Source of the DNA: an uncultured Sphingomonadaceae bacterium
Lineage (GTDB): Bacteria > Pseudomonadota > Alphaproteobacteria > Sphingomonadales > Sphingomonadaceae
Direction: 5' to 3'
DNA length: 64,000 nt
NCBI GenBank assembly: GCA_947501325.1
Contig: CANMVC010000001.1
Coordinates: forward strand, 868,001 to 932,000
Below the pieces are notes generated by a model, which saw only the letters and a list, made by a program, of their open reading frames with translations, did no database searches and was not told the DNA's origin. The position numbers and the translations under genes are program-made. Positions 24,594-34,119 of the stretch are shown here, piece after piece; positions within the stretch are counted from its first letter, which is position 1; each line of letters begins with the position of its first letter.

Positions 24594-26141
24594 CTAGCTG
24601 GCCGCAATCAGTCTCTTGGTGGTGTCGGCATTAGGGTTATCAATCACTGCCGCCATATCTCCCATTTCAACGATACGGCCTTCATCAAGCACGACAATCC
24701 GGTGACAAAGACGCCGGGCAGAGGCAATATCATGCGTGATAAAAAGGATGCTCAGTCGATTCGATTGTTGCAACTTGGCCAGCAAATTCAAGATCGATGA
24801 CCCCACCAACGGATCCAGCGCAGACGTCGCTTCGTCAAGGACCAGCAATTGCGGATTGGCGATGATCGCGCGGGCAATCGCCACACGCTGGGCCTGACCG
24901 CCAGATAAACTCGTCGGAAAGCGTTCGAGATACGCAGCGCTAAGCTCGACATCGTTGAGAGCATTCTCAACGATCCTATCACGGTCAGCTCGCAACAGGT
25001 CTGGTCTCAGGTTTTTCAAGGGCTCCGCAACAATATCGCAGACCTTCCACTGCGGATCGAGGCTCGCGACCGGATCCTGAAATACCGGCTGGATCAACCT
25101 TCGCATGGAAAGGCTCCGGGCGCGGCGTTCCGGCAAAATATCGCCCTGCCAGCTGATCGTTCCGGACGTCAGCGGACCTATGCCCGCTATCGCCCGACCC
25201 AAGGTCGATTTACCTGATCCAGAACCGCCAACAATGGCTACCGCCTCACCTTCGGCTACGTTCAGACTGGCATCCACAACCGCGTCTATCTTACCGCGCC
25301 GCCAACCCGGTCGGGGGAAAGTGACAGTAACCGCTTCCGTTTCCATCAGCCTTTCACCAACCAGTGGTAGAGCCGGTGCAGGTTCAGTCAGGCGTGGCGT
25401 AGCGGCCATCAGGCGCCTGGTATAGTCTTGCTGGGGATTGGAGATAATGTCGGCCGTGGAACCGCTCTCCACCACCCAACCTTGATCCATTACAATCAGA
25501 TCATCGGAATGCCCCTCTACCGACGCGAGATCATGGCTGACGAGCAGCATCGCCAATCCTTGCTCTGCGCGCAGTTCGTCAAGCAACGCCATAATCTCTC
25601 CACGCAAACTGGCATCCAAGGCGCTGGTCGGTTCATCCGCGACGAGCAGTTTTGGCCGATGCGCAATGGCCGCCGCAATCATCACCCGCTGCCGTTCTCC
25701 GCCGGATAGCCGATGGGGAAATTGATCCAGCCGTTCATCGGCGCGCAATAGACCTACACGCTCGAGCTTCTGGGCCAGCTCGTGCCGCGACAAGCGTGGC
25801 GGGCCGGCTTGTGCGGCAGCCTCCTGAAGCTGTGCGCCGATTGTCAAATGCGGTGTCAGTGCCGTCAGGGGCTGCTGAAAAACAAAACCGGTCAATTGGC
25901 TGCGCGCCTTGTGCATTTGATGGGCATCGGCACGGGTTAACTCAATGCCGTCAAGCTTGATAGAACCCAACGCCTCGCCGGGTGTCAGACCAAAGGGCGT
26001 CAAACAAGAGAGGCTCTTTCCCGACCCTGACGCGCCAATAATGGCGGTACATTTTCCCGCTTCTACGGTGATATTGACGCCTTCGACGAGCCGCTTGCCA
26101 TCAATTTCAATGGCCATGTCGCGGATTTCGTATAGGCTCAT
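24594..26141 (-). CDS. Dual-domain ABC transporter ATPase (peptide/opine type, YejF-like)
   Basis: The 515-residue protein joins two ATP-binding domains of the oligopeptide/nickel class. The first has Walker A GASGSGKS at about residues 36-43 and signature LSGGERQRV; the second has GGSGSGKS at about 299-306 and signature LSGGQAQRV. Fused ATPases of this kind (YejF type) energise peptide-family importers at the inner membrane. It overlaps the OppC-like permease by 4 bases. No substrate-binding protein is found in the vicinity, so the substrate cannot be inferred from the locus. Confidence 0.92.
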   Translation of the reverse strand: MSLYEIRDMAIEIDGKRLVEGVNITVEAGKCTAIIGASGSGKSLSCLTPFGLTPGEALGSIKLDGIELTRADAHQMHKARSQLTGFVFQQPLTALTPHLTIGAQLQEAAAQAGPPRLSRHELAQKLERVGLLRADERLDQFPHRLSGGERQRVMIAAAIAHRPKLLVADEPTSALDASLRGEIMALLDELRAEQGLAMLLVSHDLASVEGHSDDLIVMDQGWVVESGSTADIISNPQQDYTRRLMAATPRLTEPAPALPLVGERLMETEAVTVTFPRPGWRRGKIDAVVDASLNVAEGEAVAIVGGSGSGKSTLGRAIAGIGPLTSGTISWQGDILPERRARSLSMRRLIQPVFQDPVASLDPQWKVCDIVAEPLKNLRPDLLRADRDRIVENALNDVELSAAYLERFPTSLSGGQAQRVAIARAIIANPQLLVLDEATSALDPLVGSSILNLLAKLQQSNRLSILFITHDIASARRLCHRIVVLDEGRIVEMGDMAAVIDNPNADTTKRLIAAS

Positions 26142-26971
26142 GAGTAGATATCTCTCAGGCGCTCACCCTCGATCGTTAGACAAACCAGCAGCAAGACGAG
26201 TAGCCCGCCCGGCAACAAAAGTCCCAGTGGCGTCATGTCCATGTAATCGGCGCCTTCCTTGACCAATATGCCCAGCGATGTCAGCGGTTCCTGAACACCC
26301 AGCCCCAAGAAAGACAAGAAGCTCTCGACCATCACCACCTGCGGCACGGTCAGCATTAAATAAGCCAAGGCAACGCCAGCAATATTGGGCAAGACATGTT
26401 TCAGGATGATTGCAAGCGGCGGTGTCCCAGCCGCTTCGGCCGCCAATATAAAGGGCCGCTGCTTCAGTGCCATGACCTGCCCGCGTACCACGCGCGCCAT
26501 GGTTAGCCATTCGACCAATCCAATGCCCACGAAAACCAGCAATATCGAACGCCCAAAGATCACCATCAGCAGGATGACGATGAACATGAAAGGCAGTGCA
26601 TAAAGCGCATCGACAAAACGCATCATCGCTTCGTCAACCTTGCCGCCGACCCAGCCAGCGGTGGCACCCCAGGCGATGCCGACGACCAGTGAAACCAATG
26701 CGGCAGCTATCGCAACCATCACAGTGACCCGGGTTCCTGCAGCCAGTCGCGCCAGACGATCACGACCAATTTCGTCCGTACCAAGGATATGCGATCCGCT
26801 AAAGGCCGGTGCGCGCACCGCGTCCCAGTCAATCTGGTCATATGTCCATGGCAGGAGGGCCGGCAGTATCAACGCCAAGGCTATCAGGACCAGGACCACC
26901 CAAAGCGGCCAATGCTTGCGATAGCCCCGCCCCGCCCCGGACAGGGAAGGGTGATGTTTCTGCCCGCTCAC
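26138..26971 (-). CDS. OppC/DppC-type ABC transporter permease
   Basis: The 277-residue inner-membrane protein has about six helices (first at about 17-36), a periplasmic loop with AFSGSHILGTDEIGRDRLARL typical of the DppC/OppC N-terminal region, and the coupling EAA loop (AAEAAGTPPLAIILKHVLPN, about 180). It pairs with the OppB-like permease that it overlaps by 4 bases, and with the downstream fused ATPase. Together they form the core of a peptide-type importer. Confidence 0.92.
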   Translation of the reverse strand: MSGQKHHPSLSGAGRGYRKHWPLWVVLVLIALALILPALLPWTYDQIDWDAVRAPAFSGSHILGTDEIGRDRLARLAAGTRVTVMVAIAAALVSLVVGIAWGATAGWVGGKVDEAMMRFVDALYALPFMFIVILLMVIFGRSILLVFVGIGLVEWLTMARVVRGQVMALKQRPFILAAEAAGTPPLAIILKHVLPNIAGVALAYLMLTVPQVVMVESFLSFLGLGVQEPLTSLGILVKEGADYMDMTPLGLLLPGGLLVLLLVCLTIEGERLRDIYS

Positions 26972-27888
26972 CCTTCCCGCATCCGGGGATCAAGCCAACC
27001 ATAAATCAAATCAGCAAACAGATTGAACAGGATGATCAGTGCCGCATAAAGTGTTACGACGCCAAGCACTAAAGGATAGTCTCTATTCAGCGCCCCCTGG
27101 ACAAAATAGCGACCCAATCCGGGGAGTCCGAATACCGTTTCCACCACAACCGCACCGGTCAGCAGCCCAGCCGCTGCTGGGCCCAAATAACTGGCCACTG
27201 GCACTAACGCCGGACGCAAGCCATGTTTGAATAGTATTTTCGTTTCCGGCAATCCCCGCGCCCTGGCGGTGCGTATATGATCTTGTTTCAAGACCGTCGC
27301 CAAGCCAGCCCGGGTCAACTTTGCAATCGCGCCCGAAACCGGCAGCGCTAGCGCAACGACCGGCATGATCAACCAAGACCAGCCTTCACCCGTTCCCGAC
27401 ACCGGCAGCCAGCCAAGCCAAAGCCCCAGAAGCAGAGCCAAAGCAGGGCCGGTCACAAAAGTCGGCAGTGCCGTTGCTACGGTCGCCAGCATCATGATTG
27501 TCTTGTCCGCCGCTTGACCCGCTCTCACTGCAGCAAATAGTCCGGCGGAAATGCCGATCAGCAAAGCCAATATTATCGCCAGACCACCAAGGGTCAGCGA
27601 TATCGGCAATCCTTGCGCCACCAGTTCTGAAACGGTGAAATCACGATAGACGAGCGAAGGTCCGAAATCGCCTTGCACCAACCGCGAGATATAAAGCCAA
27701 GCCTGCTCCCAGAGCGGCTTATCCAACCCATAAGCTGTTTGCAGGGCCGCCTGCGTCTCCGGCGGCAGTGGGCGCTCCCCGTCAAAAGGCCCGCCGGGGG
27801 CAAGCCGCATCAGGAAAAACGACGCCAATATGATCACAAGCAGCGTGGGGATCGCCGTCATCAACCGCCTTGCGATCAGCGCTAACAT
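26968..27888 (-). CDS. OppB/DppB-type ABC transporter permease
   Basis: The 306-residue permease starts with MLALIARRLMTAIPTLLVII, the OppB/DppB N-terminal helix with its short cytoplasmic lead, and has the EAA-type loop (TARARGLPETKILFKHGLRP, about 212-231). It is the first gene of the transporter operon and follows the epoxide hydrolase by 6 bases, so the hydrolase may be part of the same transcript. In similar loci a periplasmic binding protein is encoded next to this gene; here it is not. Confidence 0.92.
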   Translation of the reverse strand: MLALIARRLMTAIPTLLVIILASFFLMRLAPGGPFDGERPLPPETQAALQTAYGLDKPLWEQAWLYISRLVQGDFGPSLVYRDFTVSELVAQGLPISLTLGGLAIILALLIGISAGLFAAVRAGQAADKTIMMLATVATALPTFVTGPALALLLGLWLGWLPVSGTGEGWSWLIMPVVALALPVSGAIAKLTRAGLATVLKQDHIRTARARGLPETKILFKHGLRPALVPVASYLGPAAAGLLTGAVVVETVFGLPGLGRYFVQGALNRDYPLVLGVVTLYAALIILFNLFADLIYGWLDPRMREG

Positions 27889-27894
27889 CTGGCG

Positions 27895-29040
27895 TTACAG
27901 GTCCATCTGGCCAAAACAACCGCGCACTTCACCAACAAAAAGTTCCGGCACTTCCATGGCAGCGAAATGACCGCCCTTGTCCGCTTCGCCCCAATATTGG
28001 AGGTTTTTGAACCGTTGCTCGGCCCAGCGACGAGATGGGGCCATAATCTCGTTGGGGAAGATGCTGCAGCCTGTCGCAAGATCAACGGGATCTACATTGG
28101 GATTGCCAAAACTTTCCCGGTACAGCCGGGCGGAAGATGCCCCGGCATTGTTCAACCAATAGAGCATGATGTTGTCGAGCAGGCGATCACGGTCAAAGCT
28201 GTCATCCGGCGTAGTTGCGCCATCGGACCAGCCCTGAAATTTCTCTAACACCCAAGCCATTTGCCCGACTGGAGAGTCAGCGAGGCCATAGCCTAGCGTC
28301 TGCGGCTTAGTGCGCTGGATTTCAGCATAGCCGCCGCCTTGGGTCTGATAGTCGGAGAACCGCGCCAGCGAGGCTTGCTCCTCCGGCGTCGGGTTTTTCA
28401 ACACCTCTTCGGGCGGCGTCCCGACGACCACGAGATTGATATGGATACCCGCACAATGACCGATATTCTGAACACCAATAGCCGAGGTCACGAGCGCGCC
28501 CCAGTCGCCGCCTTGCGCGAAATAGCGATCATAGCCCAGCCGTTTCATCAATACATCCCACGCCTGTGCGATCCGCTCCACGCCCCATCCGGTTTCGCTC
28601 GGCTTGCCAGAAAATCCATATCCCGGCAGCGATGGAATAACGAGATCATAAGCGTCCTTGGCATCACCGCCATGGGAGACTGGATCCGTCAATGGGCCAA
28701 TGACATCCATAAATTCGACGATCGACCCCGGCCATCCATGAGTCATGATCAACGGCCGTGCATTTGCTTCCGGAGAACGGATATGCATGAAATGAATATC
28801 AACCCCGTCAATTTCCGTCATATGATGCGGATATCGATTTAACGCCGCCTCGCAGCGCCGCCAGTCATATTCTTCGCGCCAATAGTCGGTAACCTGCTGA
28901 ACATATGCCAGCGGTATGCCCTGAGACCAATCATCCACCGGTTCCGGATCGGGCCAGCGGGTCATGGCCAATCGGGTCTGCAAATCGTCCAATGTCGACT
29001 GCGGGATATCAATCTGAAAGTCTCTGATCTCATCGCTCAT
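27895..29040 (-). CDS. Epoxide hydrolase family alpha/beta-hydrolase
   Basis: The 381-residue protein has the EHN N-terminal domain (FQIDIPQSTLDDLQTRLAMT) and an alpha/beta-hydrolase fold with THGWPGSIVEF (oxyanion His-Gly-Trp-Pro) and the nucleophile Asp in AQGGDWGALV near residue 178. The catalytic His is likely in GGHFAAMEVPE near residue 354. It would open epoxides in the cytoplasm; the natural substrate is not known. It lies 37 bases after the hydroxyacyl-CoA dehydrogenase and 6 bases before the ABC permease on the same strand. Confidence 0.9.
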   Translation of the reverse strand: MSDEIRDFQIDIPQSTLDDLQTRLAMTRWPDPEPVDDWSQGIPLAYVQQVTDYWREEYDWRRCEAALNRYPHHMTEIDGVDIHFMHIRSPEANARPLIMTHGWPGSIVEFMDVIGPLTDPVSHGGDAKDAYDLVIPSLPGYGFSGKPSETGWGVERIAQAWDVLMKRLGYDRYFAQGGDWGALVTSAIGVQNIGHCAGIHINLVVVGTPPEEVLKNPTPEEQASLARFSDYQTQGGGYAEIQRTKPQTLGYGLADSPVGQMAWVLEKFQGWSDGATTPDDSFDRDRLLDNIMLYWLNNAGASSARLYRESFGNPNVDPVDLATGCSIFPNEIMAPSRRWAEQRFKNLQYWGEADKGGHFAAMEVPELFVGEVRGCFGQMDL

Positions 29041-29077
29041 CGCATCGTCTCCATTTGATCCAGTTTACATCGCCAGT

Positions 29078-29947
29078 TTACATTGTAGGCGTCGGTGCTT
29101 CGCCGGAATAGTCATAAAAACCCTTACCGGTTTTGCGACCAAGCCAGCCGGCTTCGACATGTTTCAGCAATATCGGCGCCGGGCGATATTTTGGATCGCC
29201 AAAATCATTCTGCAGCACACGCAAAATTTCCAGTAGCGTATCCAGTCCGATCATATCTGCCAATGTGATGGGGCCCATCGGATGACCAAGGCCCAGCTGC
29301 ACGCCGCGATCAATATCTTCCATCGACGCCGTACCCTCGCCCAGCGCGAAAAACGCTTCGTTGAGCATGGGGAGTAGTATCCGATTGACCACAAAGCATG
29401 GTGAATCTTTAGCCAACACGGCTTGCTTGCCCAGCGCCTTCACATAATCGTTCGCCATCGCGACACTTTGGTCGCTGGTCGCAAGACCGCGAATGACCTC
29501 GACGAGGCCCATTAACGGCACCGGATTGAAGAAATGCACGCCAATGAAGCGCGACGGGTCTTTGACCGCCTGCGCCAAACGGGTAATCGATATGGAAGAT
29601 GTGTTGCTGGCAAGCAGCGCCTGATGGCCAAGAATTTCAGATGCCGCTCCGAAAATCTGGCGCTTGATGTCTTCCCGCTCGGTCGCGGCTTCGATGATAA
29701 TATCGGCGCTTGCCATTGGGTCCAGCGAACCGATCGTTTCGATCCGGTCCAAGGCAGTTTGCGCAGCCTGCTGCTCGATTTTTTCCTTTTCAACCAATCG
29801 CGATAATTGCTTGGCTATTCCGGCCTTACCTTTTTCGGCTATCTCCTGGTTCATATCGGACAAATAGACATGATATCCGGCTTGCGCAGAAACCTGCGCA
29901 ATTCCTGCGCCCATTTGTCCTGATCCAATGATACCGATTGATTTCAT
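29078..29947 (-). CDS. 3-hydroxyacyl-CoA (3-hydroxybutyryl-CoA) dehydrogenase
   Basis: The 289-residue single-function enzyme has the NAD-binding [14 protein letters not shown] loop at residues 5-18 and the catalytic His in [11 protein letters not shown] with the later conserved Glu and Asn ([10 protein letters not shown]). It oxidises 3-hydroxyacyl-CoA, as in short-chain fatty acid or butyryl-CoA metabolism (Hbd/PaaH type). It is the first gene of the minus-strand group with the epoxide hydrolase and ABC transporter and diverges from the DUF1176 gene. Confidence 0.93.
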   Translation of the reverse strand: MKSIGIIGSGQMGAGIAQVSAQAGYHVYLSDMNQEIAEKGKAGIAKQLSRLVEKEKIEQQAAQTALDRIETIGSLDPMASADIIIEAATEREDIKRQIFGAASEILGHQALLASNTSSISITRLAQAVKDPSRFIGVHFFNPVPLMGLVEVIRGLATSDQSVAMANDYVKALGKQAVLAKDSPCFVVNRILLPMLNEAFFALGEGTASMEDIDRGVQLGLGHPMGPITLADMIGLDTLLEILRVLQNDFGDPKYRPAPILLKHVEAGWLGRKTGKGFYDYSGEAPTPTM

Positions 29948-30038
29948 TTGAAGTCCCTTTTCATTATCATGACCTAGCTGTTAATGCTGGTATAACATGG
30001 CACTAGCGATTGTCGTTCAAACTGGCTAGATTACAAAT

Positions 30039-31163
30039 ATGTCTCCTATTATTTCCTCTATCGCCTTTGTGGCACTTGCAGCGGTAACAACGACCGGCCC
30101 AGTACAACCGGTTGGCAGTCCGGGTGAAGTAAAGGTGTTTAAAGACTGGTCGGTAGGTTGCGATAATGTTGGCGATTGTCAGGCAGTATCCTTGGTCGAT
30201 GACGCAAACGGTGCGTTTGATGACTGGGGTGGTCCGATTTTCATTAGTCGAACTGCTGACAAAGATGACATTTTAAAAATACGCGTTCTGATACAGGATA
30301 CGGGCGTAAATCAGTACCAAATGATTATCGACGGTAGAGTCGTGAACAAAGGCCCGATAAGTCAGGGGGAGTATCCGATCGAGATTGTCGGTGAGGATGC
30401 CAGAAAAGTAACGCGAGCCATCGCTCGCGGCAGAAATCTCAATGTCACAGGGCCGGATGGTTCCAGCCTCACCAAAATTTCGCTAGCCGGGTCGATGTCA
30501 GCGCTGCGCTATATCGATCAGATGCAAAAGAGAGCCTATACGCGCACGGCCTTGGTCGCCAAGGGGCGCCGGACGTTCCGGCCTCTAGAAACCGAAGTCC
30601 CGCTCATTATTACAAATCAATGGGCTCCTGCAAAACGGATACCGGCGACCTCCGAGATAGTTGATCTGGTTGAAAATTCGGTCTGCAAGGATGAACGCTT
30701 TGGGGTGGTTGAGGATCAGATATATCCTCTTGGCAAAAAGGATGACCGATATCGCGCATTAATCCTGATATCCTGCGGATCCGGCGCCTATAATTTTTCC
30801 AGTACCGCCTATATCGGTGAAATTAAGGGTAGCGAGAAAGACGGAGCAAGCTGGGCTTTTCGTCCAGCGACTTACGACCTCCAACCCAGTTGGGGCGGCG
30901 AAGGTCGCCTTCCCTTGCTAGTCAACGCCCATTGGGAGGAAAATCGGCAAATATTGAGCAGCTTTGCCAAGGGCAGAGGCATTGGCGATTGTGGTAATGC
31001 AGAGAGCTTCATCTGGGATGGCGAAAATTTTCGGCTGATTGAGGCCAGCAGCATGCAGGAATGCCGCGGTGCTTATGAGTGGATCACCACTTGGCGTGCA
31101 AAATATCAAAAAGCTGAAGAGCTCGCGTCGCAAAACACTACATCTAAACCTGACAATCAATAG
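30039..31163 (+). CDS. DUF1176 family secreted protein
   Basis: The 374-residue product begins with a short hydrophobic signal-like segment (about 1-20) and carries the DUF1176 pattern: FKDWSVGCDNVGDCQAVSL near residue 34, DRYRALILISCGSGAYNFSS near residue 237 and a C-terminal CGNAESFIWDGENFRLIEAS with paired cysteines. Members are periplasmic proteins of unknown function. It is a single gene, divergent from the hydroxyacyl-CoA dehydrogenase and convergent with egtD, 22 bases from its end. Confidence 0.85.
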   Translation: MSPIISSIAFVALAAVTTTGPVQPVGSPGEVKVFKDWSVGCDNVGDCQAVSLVDDANGAFDDWGGPIFISRTADKDDILKIRVLIQDTGVNQYQMIIDGRVVNKGPISQGEYPIEIVGEDARKVTRAIARGRNLNVTGPDGSSLTKISLAGSMSALRYIDQMQKRAYTRTALVAKGRRTFRPLETEVPLIITNQWAPAKRIPATSEIVDLVENSVCKDERFGVVEDQIYPLGKKDDRYRALILISCGSGAYNFSSTAYIGEIKGSEKDGASWAFRPATYDLQPSWGGEGRLPLLVNAHWEENRQILSSFAKGRGIGDCGNAESFIWDGENFRLIEASSMQECRGAYEWITTWRAKYQKAEELASQNTTSKPDNQ

Positions 31164-31185
31164 CTGCGGTCAATTCGACGCCACT

Positions 31186-32145
31186 TCAGGGTGCGTTTTT
31201 AAGCGGATGCGCCTCGGCAAGGATCAGCGAAAAATAGTTCTTCTCGTCACTCCATTCGCTAACGGGTGACCAACCCCCGGCCCGCAGCATCAATCGCGCA
31301 TCACGCAAGCCGTATTTATGGCTATTCTCTATGTGGATTTTCTGCCCCTTGGTCACGCCATATTGCTGTCCATCAATCGAAAAACAAACATCCGATTGGG
31401 CTTCCAAATAAATTTCAATCCGAGCATACAGATCATTCCAAATAGCAATATGGCGGAATTGATCCACAGCGATATCGCCATCCATTTCCCGATTTATTCG
31501 ATGCAAAAGGTTGAGTGAAAATTCCGCCGTTATTCCGGCGCTATCATCATATGCAGCGACCAGTATATCGGGATCCTTGATCCGATCAAACCCGATTAAC
31601 AACTGTGATCCTGTACCCAATGTTTCCCGCATAAAGCGCAACAAATCAACCGACGTCCGGGCGATCATATTACCTATGGTCGAGCCGGGGAAAAAGCCCA
31701 GCTTCGGCATATTGGAAACTTCATCCGGTAAATTGATCCGCCGCATAAAATCGGCTTCCAACGGATAAATAGGAAGTTGCTGGAATTGTTCCTGCAGCTG
31801 CGCGGCGCTGGCAGCAAGAAACTCGCCGGAGATATCGATTGGAACATAGGCAGTAGGTTGTGTTGCGCGCAAAAGATGAGGTGTCTTGGTGGAACTGCCC
31901 GATCCAAATTCGATTACGGCGCGGCCTTTCGCCCCCATGTCGGCCACCTCACCGCAATATTTTTCAAGCAGTGCCGTTTCGGTGCGGGTAGGATAATATT
32001 CGGGGAGTTCCGTAATTTCTTCAAATAATTCAGAACCTCTCCGGTCATACAGCCACCGAGCAGGAATAGCATGACTTCCCTCTGCAAAACAGCGTCGAAC
32101 ATCGTCGCGAAACGCCGGATCAACCCGGCTGACTGTCATATCCAT
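31186..32145 (-). CDS. egtD: L-histidine N(alpha)-methyltransferase
   Basis: The 319-residue SAM-dependent enzyme trimethylates histidine to hercynine, the first step of ergothioneine synthesis. The family start IPARWLYDRRGSELFEEITELPEYYPTRTE and the SAM-binding VIEFGSGSSTKT are clear. Two starts are possible: the ATG at 32145, preceded by AAGGACGG, which I prefer, and a TTG at 32181 that overlaps the egtB stop by 4 bases. The latter would add 12 residues not typical for the family. It lies directly after egtB. Confidence 0.93.
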   Translation of the reverse strand: MDMTVSRVDPAFRDDVRRCFAEGSHAIPARWLYDRRGSELFEEITELPEYYPTRTETALLEKYCGEVADMGAKGRAVIEFGSGSSTKTPHLLRATQPTAYVPIDISGEFLAASAAQLQEQFQQLPIYPLEADFMRRINLPDEVSNMPKLGFFPGSTIGNMIARTSVDLLRFMRETLGTGSQLLIGFDRIKDPDILVAAYDDSAGITAEFSLNLLHRINREMDGDIAVDQFRHIAIWNDLYARIEIYLEAQSDVCFSIDGQQYGVTKGQKIHIENSHKYGLRDARLMLRAGGWSPVSEWSDEKNYFSLILAEAHPLKNAP

Positions 32146-32177
32146 GTGAAAACCGTCCTTGGCGGCTGGGTTAAAGA

Positions 32178-33374
32178 TCAAATATCTTTGGCAAGGCGCA
32201 GGCCGCTAAATTGCCAACGCTGATGCGGATAGAAGAAGTTGCGATAACTATTCCGGATATGACCGGGTGAAGTTGCAACACTGCCGCCTTTCAGGACAAA
32301 CTGTCCTGACATAAACTTGCCGTTATATTCACCGACTGCGCCCTCGGCCGTCTTAAATCCGGGATAGGGGCGATAAGCGCTACCTGTCCATTCCCAGATA
32401 CTGCCAGTACCAGGCAGACCATTTTGTGCTGATACTTCCCATTCGGCCTCGGTCGGGAGTCTCGCACCCGCCCAGCTGGCATAGGCATCCGCCTCATATA
32501 GACTGATGTGGCGGACGGGCGCACATAGAACAACCTCTCGCCAACCTTGCAAGGTAAACTCCTCCGTCACGCCATCGCGCACTCGCCAATGGAGCGGGGC
32601 ATCAATCTCCTGTTCTTGTACCCATGACCAACCATCGGACAACCAGTGGCTAGGATCTGTATAGCCACCGTCCTCGATGAATTTCTGCCATTCTCCATTG
32701 GTCACCGGCCGATCAGCAATAGCATGCGGATGCAGCATCACTTCATGCCGGGGCCCTTCGCAATCAAAGGCGAACCCTTTTCCGTCATGACCGATAGACT
32801 GAACGCCGCTCGCGCCCTCAATCCAAACGAGCGGTGCCTCTATAATCGCAGGCCGCGGCTTAGGTTCGAGCAAGGCAGGTCCAAGCGGATTACAGGAGAA
32901 TAAGTGCAATATGTCAGTGAGCAGCAGCTCCTGATGTTGCTGCTCATGGTGGAGACCAAGTTCAACAAGATCCAATTGGGCTACCGAAAAGCTGTCAATT
33001 GCGTCCGCCATCGCGGCATCCACATGTGCGCGGTAGTCCAGTATCTCTTGCAGGGATGGTCGTGTTAAAAGGCCGCGCTCGGGTCGAGCATGTCGGGCAC
33101 CTTCTGCTTCGTAATAGCTATTGAACAAATAGGCGTAAGCTTCGTCAAATGCTTGATATCCCGCAACGTTATCGCGCAGAAGAAAAGTTTCAAAAAACCA
33201 GGTTGTATGGGCCAGATGCCATTTTGCCGGAGAAGCATCATCCATGGATTGAGCCGTTGTATCGGCATCACTTAACCCTTTAATCAGCGATACACTATGC
33301 GACCGGACAGCTACAAATCTATCCGCCAAATCTTGCTGTAATGCGGCTTTTTGAACGCTAGTAGACGAGTTCAT
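32178..33374 (-). CDS. egtB: Ergothioneine synthase EgtB (iron-dependent sulfoxide synthase)
   Basis: The 398-residue enzyme joins hercynine to a thiol donor by oxygen-dependent sulfoxide formation. An N-terminal DinB-like domain supplies the iron ligands in KWHLAHTTWFFE (about residue 52) and LHHEQQHQE (about 140), and a formylglycine-generating-type domain follows (VTNGEWQKFIEDGGY, PTEAEWEV, NSYRNFFYP). It is followed by egtD in the same operon, giving the core of the pathway. The gamma-glutamylcysteine ligase-like and desulfurising enzymes are not here; using cysteine or gamma-glutamylcysteine cannot be decided. Confidence 0.93.
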   Translation of the reverse strand: MNSSTSVQKAALQQDLADRFVAVRSHSVSLIKGLSDADTTAQSMDDASPAKWHLAHTTWFFETFLLRDNVAGYQAFDEAYAYLFNSYYEAEGARHARPERGLLTRPSLQEILDYRAHVDAAMADAIDSFSVAQLDLVELGLHHEQQHQELLLTDILHLFSCNPLGPALLEPKPRPAIIEAPLVWIEGASGVQSIGHDGKGFAFDCEGPRHEVMLHPHAIADRPVTNGEWQKFIEDGGYTDPSHWLSDGWSWVQEQEIDAPLHWRVRDGVTEEFTLQGWREVVLCAPVRHISLYEADAYASWAGARLPTEAEWEVSAQNGLPGTGSIWEWTGSAYRPYPGFKTAEGAVGEYNGKFMSGQFVLKGGSVATSPGHIRNSYRNFFYPHQRWQFSGLRLAKDI

Positions 33375-33465
33375 TCTAGTTTCGGCTTGCCCAGCGATCA
33401 GTCCTACTCCGTCCGTTAATCGTTTCTATAGAACATAGAGCGAACGACATCGGGGTCAACCGCTT

Positions 33466-33492
33466 ATATTTGCGCCACCCGGGTGCAAATAT
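33466..33492. repeat. Inverted repeat between the adenosyltransferase and egtB genes
   Basis: ATATTTGC (33466-33473) and GCAAATAT (33485-33492) are exact 8-bp arms; the centre also contains the palindrome CACCCGGGTG (33476-33485). It lies 91 bases upstream of the egtB start and 36 bases past the end of the adenosyltransferase gene. It could be an operator for egtBD or a factor-dependent terminator; there is no U-run. Confidence 0.4.
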
Positions 33493-33528
33493 GCCGATTT
33501 CAATATGTTGAGGCGATAGTCTGCAATG

Positions 33529-34107
33529 TCAACGGGATGCGCCAGGTACCCATAGAATATCAGCTTTTCCGCCATCGTTGAGCATCCGACCCAGGACAAA
33601 AAGATAGTCCGACAGCCGGTTTATATATGCCAAAGCTTGCGGATTTATGGCCATCACCTGTGCAGCGCCCACGGCAGCCCGTTCAGCCCGCCGTGCTATA
33701 GCCCTGGCGACATGGATGGCGGCAGCAGATTTTTCGCCGCCTGGAAGGATGAAGCTGGTAAGAGGATCAAGATTGCCGTTGACCTTGTCAATTTCGTTTT
33801 CAAGTCTCTCAACCTGCAAATGCGTAATGCGCAGAACCATTTCTGACGGAGCAAAATCATCGCCTTCACCTGCTGGCGTCGCCAAATCTGCACCAAGATC
33901 AAATAAATCGTTCTGGATTACCCGAAGCGACTTTACCAACGCTGCGTCGGCGACGTCGCAAATTGCGACGCCCAGAGCGCTATTCAATTCGTCCACGTCG
34001 CCAATAGCCGCCATACGCTCATTGGTTTTCGAAATACGGGACCCGTCGACCAAACCAGTCGTGCCGTCATCACCAGTCTTTGTATAAATCTTGTTGAGCT
34101 TAACCAT
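33529..34107 (-). CDS. PduO-type cob(I)alamin adenosyltransferase
   Basis: The 192-residue enzyme transfers the adenosyl group of ATP to cob(I)alamin or its precursor. The N-terminal ATP-binding signature KIYTKTGDDGTTGL (residues 5-18) and the helical bundle with GGEKSAAAIHVARAIARRAERAA near residue 124 are characteristic of PduO/MMAB proteins. It follows the HIG1-type gene by 12 bases and GluQ before it, forming a three-gene minus-strand group. No cobalamin riboswitch is seen in the short leader. Confidence 0.94.
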   Translation of the reverse strand: MVKLNKIYTKTGDDGTTGLVDGSRISKTNERMAAIGDVDELNSALGVAICDVADAALVKSLRVIQNDLFDLGADLATPAGEGDDFAPSEMVLRITHLQVERLENEIDKVNGNLDPLTSFILPGGEKSAAAIHVARAIARRAERAAVGAAQVMAINPQALAYINRLSDYLFVLGRMLNDGGKADILWVPGASR

Positions 34108-34119
34108 CGTACTGCGGTT

